Positions 6,520-10,456 of a stretch of 10,456 nt of DNA are shown here, in pieces. This stretch comes from an uncultured Porphyromonas sp. (GTDB lineage Bacteria; Bacteroidota; Bacteroidia; Bacteroidales; Porphyromonadaceae): the NCBI GenBank assembly GCA_945965245.1, contig CAMFNC010000078.1:1-10456 (forward strand). Reading direction: 5' to 3'. Position numbers and translations under genes: made by a program. The first letter of the stretch is position 1. The number at the start of each line of letters is the position of its first letter. The notes below the pieces were generated by a model. That model did no database searches, had not been told where the DNA came from, and was given only the letters and a program-made list of their open reading frames with translations.

Positions 6520-7746
6520 TTAGTAGTATGTAAGTGTGAGTATGCGCGAGGGGTCGAAGATGTTGGCTTTGACCGCATTGACTTGTTCAATGGTGATGGA
6601 ATCTATAATTCGATACAGCTCCGGCATGGAAAGAAAATACTCATGGTGCAAGAGGCTCTTACCCATGGAAAGGAAGATGTTTTCTCGATTGTCATTGGAT
6701 ACTGCCAACTGTCCTTTGAGTTGCAGTTTGGCAGCAGTTAGCTTGCGCTCGTCCATTGGTTCTTGTCTAAACTGGTCCAATGTTTCGCACACTAATTGGT
6801 GGGCAACTTCGGCATGTTGTCGGGCACAGCCGAAATAGATGTTCGTCACGCCGGTATCGGTATAGGCGGTATATGTCGCCTCCACGTTATAGACCCAGCC
6901 ACGCTCCTCCCGAAGCAGCATATTCAGCAAAGAATTCATGCCCGGTCCGCCCAGCATATTCACTGCCAGACTAAGCGGATAGCGGCGAGGGTCGTTCATG
7001 GCATATGCCGTGGTGCCCATAAGTGTATGGTGCTGATGCGTGCCTTTGCGTCTACGCACCATATGAGCGATGGGCGGTTGCACTTCCGGCGCAGAAGGCA
7101 TAACGGATGGGCATGGCGGCTCTCCGGATGGGAAATAACGCTCGGCTTCGTGAACCAATTTATCGAAATCCAATTGCCCCATGACGAATAGTAACATATT
7201 ATCCGGGCGATAATGCCGCCGAAAGAAACGTCTGCCATGCTCCGAGGTAAATCGGCGTACCGATTTTTCGGTACCCAGAATGTTATGCCCGAGAGGATGA
7301 CCGGCAAAAAGGAGATTTTCGAAATCGTCGAAAATGAGTTCGGCGGGCGAGTCTTTATAGGAGTTGATTTCGTCTATGATAACGTCCTTTTCCTTTTGTA
7401 GTTCGTCTGCCGGATAGATGCTGTGCTGCACAATGTCGCTCATCAGTTCGAGGGCACGATGCAAATAGCGGCGATGAAAGGCGGCATATAGAAAAGTTTC
7501 TTCTTTGGTGGTAAAAGCATTGAGGTCTGCGCCCACTTCTTCCATTCGGTATATGATTTGTCTGGCATTGCGTCGGGGAGTGCCTTTGAAGAGCATGTGC
7601 TCTGTAAAATGTGCCAAACCATGCCGGTGCAGAGTTTCGTGACGAGTGCCCACTCCGATGCCAAATCCGAGGTAAGTGACCTCGCCCGGTGTGGAAAAAT
7701 AGGCAATTCTAAGCCCGGAAGGCAAAGAATGAGTAATATATTCCAT
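6520..7746 (-). CDS. M16 family zinc metallopeptidase (insulinase/MPP-like)
   Basis: 408-aa single-unit M16B-type peptidase, the size of processing-peptidase-like bacterial enzymes. The inverted zinc motif HFTEH is at 46-50, and the third ligand is Glu126 in DVIIDEINSY, 76 residues after His50 as expected for HxxEH...E. NAFTTKEETFLYA (76-88) follows the active-site helix, and LGGPGMNSLLNMLLRE followed by RGWVY (265-286) carries the conserved Arg and Tyr of the C-terminal half-domain. All catalytic elements are present, so this is an active-type subunit rather than the degenerate partner. No signal peptide or membrane segment is seen, so it is probably cytoplasmic and degrades or processes peptides; the substrate is unknown. 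The start at 7746 gives the usual opening MEYITHSLPSGLRIAY. It diverges from the kdsD-like gene over a 69-bp gap. Confidence 0.94.
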   Translation of the reverse strand: MEYITHSLPSGLRIAYFSTPGEVTYLGFGIGVGTRHETLHRHGLAHFTEHMLFKGTPRRNARQIIYRMEEVGADLNAFTTKEETFLYAAFHRRYLHRALELMSDIVQHSIYPADELQKEKDVIIDEINSYKDSPAELIFDDFENLLFAGHPLGHNILGTEKSVRRFTSEHGRRFFRRHYRPDNMLLFVMGQLDFDKLVHEAERYFPSGEPPCPSVMPSAPEVQPPIAHMVRRRKGTHQHHTLMGTTAYAMNDPRRYPLSLAVNMLGGPGMNSLLNMLLREERGWVYNVEATYTAYTDTGVTNIYFGCARQHAEVAHQLVCETLDQFRQEPMDERKLTAAKLQLKGQLAVSNDNRENIFLSMGKSLLHHEYFLSMPELYRIIDSITIEQVNAVKANIFDPSRILTLTYY

Positions 7747-7773
7747 TGTAAACGGTTAATTCATAGATGGTTT

Positions 7774-7781
7774 CAAATTTA
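7774..7781 (-). promoter_or_regulatory. Candidate -7 promoter box for the M16 peptidase gene
   Basis: Minus-strand TAAATTTG (7781 to 7774) exactly fits TAnnTTTG. Initiation would fall near 7767, leaving about 20 nt before the ATG at 7746. A T-rich stretch around 7800-7803 (minus strand) is a poor -33 candidate. The box is only 5 bp from the opposing box that serves the plus-strand gene. Confidence 0.5.
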
Positions 7782-7786
7782 ATAAA

Positions 7787-7794
7787 TACTTTTG
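7787..7794 (+). promoter_or_regulatory. Candidate -7 promoter box for the kdsD-like/helicase operon
   Basis: TACTTTTG exactly fits the Bacteroidota -7 consensus TAnnTTTG. Transcription would start near 7801, giving a short leader of about 15 nt to the ATG at 7816. This argues against an in-frame TTG at 7792 as the translation start, because it lies inside the box. No good -33 element is visible. Confidence 0.5.
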
Positions 7795-7815
7795 TGTCGA
7801 AAACGAATAAGAAAA

Positions 7816-8445
7816 ATGGAGCAAAAGCAAAAATGTCATTTCTCGGCGGCAGAAATTGTGCAAGCCGAAGCTGCGGCCATCCAAGCCATTCCACAGGGGA
7901 ATGATTATAAAAAAGCCGTACGAATGATTGTGCATCGGGTGCATGAATGTGGGGGCAGACTGGTCCCCACCGGCATGGGTAACGCCGGGCAGATCGCCTT
8001 GAATATGGCCACCACCTTTAGCTCCACCGGTACTCCTGCTTACTTCCTGCACCCCAGCGAAGCCCAACACGGTGATTTGGGCATATTGCGTGAAAATGAC
8101 GTAATGCTGATGATTAGCAATTCGGGCAAGACTCGCGAAGTATTGGAACTCTTGGAACTGGCGCATCGCCTCATCCCTCATCTGCCCACTATCTTGATTA
8201 CCGGAGCCGCCGATTGCGATTTGGCTCACAGCGTGGATGTTTGTCTGTCCACCGGTAATCCATCCGAAGTGTGTCCGTTGGGGCTTACTCCCACCACCAG
8301 TACCACGGTGATGACGGTAATTGGCGATATTCTGGTGGTGGAAACCATGCAAAGCATCGGTTTCGGTTATCACGACTACTCACTGCGTCACCACGGGGGA
8401 TACCTCGGACTGCGCAGCCGCACACTCAGCGATGACAAGGCGTAG
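7816..8445 (+). CDS. kdsD: SIS-domain sugar-phosphate isomerase, KdsD-like (arabinose-5-phosphate isomerase without CBS domains)
   Basis: 209-aa protein that is a single sugar isomerase (SIS) domain. It resembles the KdsD/GutQ/KpsF family, which interconverts ribulose 5-phosphate and arabinose 5-phosphate for Kdo and LPS synthesis, but it lacks the C-terminal CBS pair. Short SIS-only forms are known in Bacteroides. Family blocks: FLHPSEAQHGDLGI (77-90), ISNSGKTREV (100-109), EVCPLGLTPTTSTT (151-164) and RHHGGYLG (191-198). Residues matching the E. coli KdsD active site are His85 (His88), Glu108 (Glu111) and His192 (His193). The phosphate-loop motif reads GMGNAG (53-58), with Asn56 where E. 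coli has Lys59. The ATG at 7816 follows AAGAAAA and is preferred over an upstream TTG at 7792 that overlaps the promoter box. The helicase gene follows after 43 bp. 6-phospho-3-hexuloisomerase is the main alternative; the ACPLG-APT-STT-like block favours KdsD. Confidence 0.8.
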   Translation: MEQKQKCHFSAAEIVQAEAAAIQAIPQGNDYKKAVRMIVHRVHECGGRLVPTGMGNAGQIALNMATTFSSTGTPAYFLHPSEAQHGDLGILRENDVMLMISNSGKTREVLELLELAHRLIPHLPTILITGAADCDLAHSVDVCLSTGNPSEVCPLGLTPTTSTTVMTVIGDILVVETMQSIGFGYHDYSLRHHGGYLGLRSRTLSDDKA

Positions 8446-8488
8446 CGATTACGCTTTGACCGCATTATTTTTATCACAAATTAATTGA

Positions 8489-10372
8489 ATGACATTTGAA
8501 GAATTAGGTGTAATTGCACCGATATGCCAAGCCGTTCGCGAGCTTGGTTACGAACAAGCTATGCCCGTGCAGCAGGAAGTGATTCCGTATCTCTTGGGCG
8601 AACCCATAGATTTGATTGCTTTGGCACAGACCGGAACCGGCAAAACCGCAGCTTTCGGATTGCCACTGCTCCAGAATATCAATAACAAATTGGCCAACGC
8701 TCCCGAAAAAGCCATCTGCCGACAGCCCATGGCCTTGGTGCTCTGTCCCACACGTGAATTGTGCTTGCAGATAGCCGATGATCTCACGGGATATAGCCGC
8801 CATCTCCCATCTGCACGCATCTTGCCCATATATGGTGGTTCTTCCATCGAAGCACAAATCAAAGTACTGCGTCGGGGTGTGGAAATCTTAGTGGCCACTC
8901 CGGGACGTCTGTTGGACCTTATGGAGAGAGGCGAAGCCAAACTCTCCGAAGTGCACACGGTGGTTCTGGACGAGGCGGATGAGATGCTCAATATGGGCTT
9001 CGAAGAAGACCTCAGTCGCATCTTGTCGGCTGTACCCACGGAGCGTCACCTCTTGCTCTTTTCGGCCACGATGCCCAAATCAATAAGCAGCATTGCTTCC
9101 AAATATCTGAATAATCCCAAAGAGATTGTTATCGGCAATCGCAATAGTGGCAATGAGAATATCCGCCATATCTATTATATGGTGGCTGCCAAACATAAGT
9201 ATCTGGCTCTGAAGCGTATTGCGGATTATTATCCTAATATCTACGGCATCGTGTTTTGTCGCACTCGCAAGGAAACGCAGGAGATTGCCGACCAACTGAT
9301 TCGCGACGGCTACAATGCCGACTCACTGCACGGCGACCTCAGTCAGGCACAGCGTGACTATGTGATGCAGAAGTTTCGCATCCGCAATCTGCAAATTTTG
9401 GTTGCTACGGATGTGGCTGCTCGCGGCTTGGATGTGGATGACCTCACGCACGTCATACATTATGGTCTGCCCGATGATACCGAAAATTATACGCATCGCA
9501 GTGGTCGCACGGCACGCGCCGGCAAAACGGGTTTGAGCATTGCCATCTGCCATAGCCGCGAGCGAGGCAAACTCAAAGACATCGAACGCGCCATGAATAG
9601 CACCATCGAGCGTGCTCTCATACCGGGAGGTGCAGAAATCTGCGAGAAGCAACTTTTTAATTTGGCAGACCGCATCGAACGTATCGATACCACCGAAGTG
9701 CCGGAATCATTGGCAGCTATTCTGCCCAATATCCTTCGCAAAATCGAATGGATAGAGCGTGACGATCTGGTGCGCCGCATGATGATGATGGAGTTCAGCC
9801 GTCTTTTGGACTATTACCGTAATGCGCAGGAGATAGATGAGGCGGATCAGAAAGGACACATCCGCATGGGACGTGAAGAGGGCGATGGCAAAAAGCGTAA
9901 AGCCGAAGCCGGCATGACCCGCCTTTTTATCAACTTTGGGAAGATGGACAGGCTTAATCCCGCCAAACTTATCGAATTGCTCAATAAGTGTGTGGACGGA
10001 CATCCGCAAATCGGACGCATTGATTTGATGCAGAAGTTCTCATTTTTCGACGTGGACGAAAAAGCAGCTGCTGAAGTGGTGGAGCGTATGAGTCAATTTG
10101 AAGTGAGTGGCAGACGCATCGTGGTGGATTTTGCTGACAAGAATCCTGAAATGCAGAATGAGGAGGGCGAGCAGCGCAAAAGAAAGCCGAAATGGACAGC
10201 CGAACAATATCGCGAACGTGCAATGAGGCAAGGTGAGTCTGCGGGAGAACGTCGGGGCAGAGGACAAACGGACAAGAAACGCGACCGGAAGAACGACAAT
10301 AGCAAAGGTCGCCGCCGCAATGCCGATGCTCCTTTCTATGACCATTACGATAAAAAGAAGAAACGTCGCTGA
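8489..10372 (+). CDS. DEAD-box ATP-dependent RNA helicase with DbpA-type RNA-binding domain
   Basis: 627-aa cytoplasmic RNA helicase, likely acting in ribosome assembly or RNA remodelling (family knowledge). Motifs are complete and in order: Q motif with FEELG (3-7) and Gln28/29, I AQTGTGKT (46-53), Ia PTREL (87-91), Ib TPGR (137-140), II DEAD (161-164), III SAT (192-194), V ATDVAARGLD (306-315), VI HRSGRTAR (336-343). After a helical linker (about 395-460) comes a DbpA-like RNA-binding fold, about 476-549: TRLFINFGKMD, then IGRIDLMQKFSFFDV and RRIVVDFADK. A lysine/arginine-rich disordered tail, 560-627, ends in KKKKRR. This layout matches DeaD/CsdA-type helicases of Bacteroidota, but the paralogue (deaD, dbpA-like, rhlE) cannot be settled by eye. 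The start MTFEELG is standard. It is probably co-transcribed with the isomerase gene 43 bp upstream, as no -7 box lies between them. Confidence 0.96.
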   Translation: MTFEELGVIAPICQAVRELGYEQAMPVQQEVIPYLLGEPIDLIALAQTGTGKTAAFGLPLLQNINNKLANAPEKAICRQPMALVLCPTRELCLQIADDLTGYSRHLPSARILPIYGGSSIEAQIKVLRRGVEILVATPGRLLDLMERGEAKLSEVHTVVLDEADEMLNMGFEEDLSRILSAVPTERHLLLFSATMPKSISSIASKYLNNPKEIVIGNRNSGNENIRHIYYMVAAKHKYLALKRIADYYPNIYGIVFCRTRKETQEIADQLIRDGYNADSLHGDLSQAQRDYVMQKFRIRNLQILVATDVAARGLDVDDLTHVIHYGLPDDTENYTHRSGRTARAGKTGLSIAICHSRERGKLKDIERAMNSTIERALIPGGAEICEKQLFNLADRIERIDTTEVPESLAAILPNILRKIEWIERDDLVRRMMMMEFSRLLDYYRNAQEIDEADQKGHIRMGREEGDGKKRKAEAGMTRLFINFGKMDRLNPAKLIELLNKCVDGHPQIGRIDLMQKFSFFDVDEKAAAEVVERMSQFEVSGRRIVVDFADKNPEMQNEEGEQRKRKPKWTAEQYRERAMRQGESAGERRGRGQTDKKRDRKNDNSKGRRRNADAPFYDHYDKKKKRR

Positions 10373-10393
10373 TATTTTCCCTATTCGATAATA

Positions 10394-10436
10394 ATCCCCA
10401 TTCTCCGATCTATTCGAGAGAATGGGGATATTGTAT
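10394..10436 (+). terminator. Hairpin terminator after the helicase gene
   Basis: A 12-bp perfect stem pairs 10394-10405 (ATCCCCATTCTC) with 10418-10429 (GAGAATGGGGAT). A further CGA/TCG pairing inside (10406-10408 with 10414-10416, one bulged A) leaves a 5-nt loop. The sequence after it, ATTGTATTT, is only a broken U-run, so termination may be partial. It lies 22 bp after the helicase stop. Confidence 0.75.
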
Positions 10437-10456
10437 TTAAATGAGAGTTCTCAGGT

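Noticed and set aside
7792..7815. TTG at 7792 as an upstream start for the isomerase, adding eight residues.
   Set aside because: It lies inside the candidate -7 box at 7787-7794 and upstream of the inferred transcript start. The ATG at 7816 has an A-rich leader and gives a family-length protein.
7792..8373. Long minus-strand open frame (7756-8373) opposite the isomerase gene.
   Set aside because: It is antisense to a clearly conserved SIS-domain gene, and its translation has no recognisable domain. It is a codon-bias shadow.
8454..8467. A 14-base string (GCTTTGACCGCATT) shared between the isomerase-helicase gap and the 3' part of the M16 gene (around 6566).
   Set aside because: One copy is inside conserved coding sequence, and the match does not extend. 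A single 14-base match within 10 kb is plausible by chance.
10441..10456. ATG at 10441 as the start of another gene.
   Set aside because: Only five codons are visible before the window ends, with no supporting signal beyond its position after a terminator.

Overview
The window looks like chromosomal DNA from a Bacteroidota member, most likely order Bacteroidales. Dxs, TrkA, TrkH, the short SIS-only sugar-phosphate isomerase and the helicase all read like Bacteroidales versions. Ribosome-binding sites are A/T-rich rather than Shine-Dalgarno-like. The only promoter-like elements I can find fit the Bacteroidota -7 box TAnnTTTG. Genus cannot be fixed by eye.

Layout from left to right. (1) 1-251: the 3' end of hisS (histidyl-tRNA synthetase), plus strand. 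(2) 318-5055: a plus-strand operon of dxs (first step of the MEP isoprenoid pathway), trkA and trkH (regulatory and channel subunits of the Trk/Ktr potassium uptake system). The dxs stop codon directly abuts the trkA start. (3) 5071-5119: a long bidirectional terminator between convergent genes. (4) 5156-6223: on the minus strand, a strikingly A/T-rich gene for an orphan nuclease-like protein with an HsdR-type N-terminal PD-(D/E)xK domain. No methylase, specificity subunit or helicase sits beside it. It is followed by a 296-bp A/T-rich intergenic stretch holding three copies of a 12-bp palindrome spaced exactly 22 bp apart. (5) 6520-7746: on the minus strand, an M16-family zinc protease. It diverges across a 69-bp promoter region from (6) a plus-strand pair, a KdsD-like arabinose-5-phosphate isomerase (7816-8445) and a DEAD-box RNA helicase (8489-10372). 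The helicase is followed by a hairpin terminator.

Most of the window is housekeeping: translation, isoprenoid precursors, K+ homeostasis, protein turnover, Kdo precursor for LPS, and RNA remodelling. The accessory-looking part is the nuclease island at roughly 5120-6500, which differs sharply in base composition from both flanks and carries the unexplained palindrome array. A second point of interest is that the KdsD-like isomerase has Asn where the family has a conserved active-site Lys. I see no RNA genes, transposases, CRISPR arrays or integrases.
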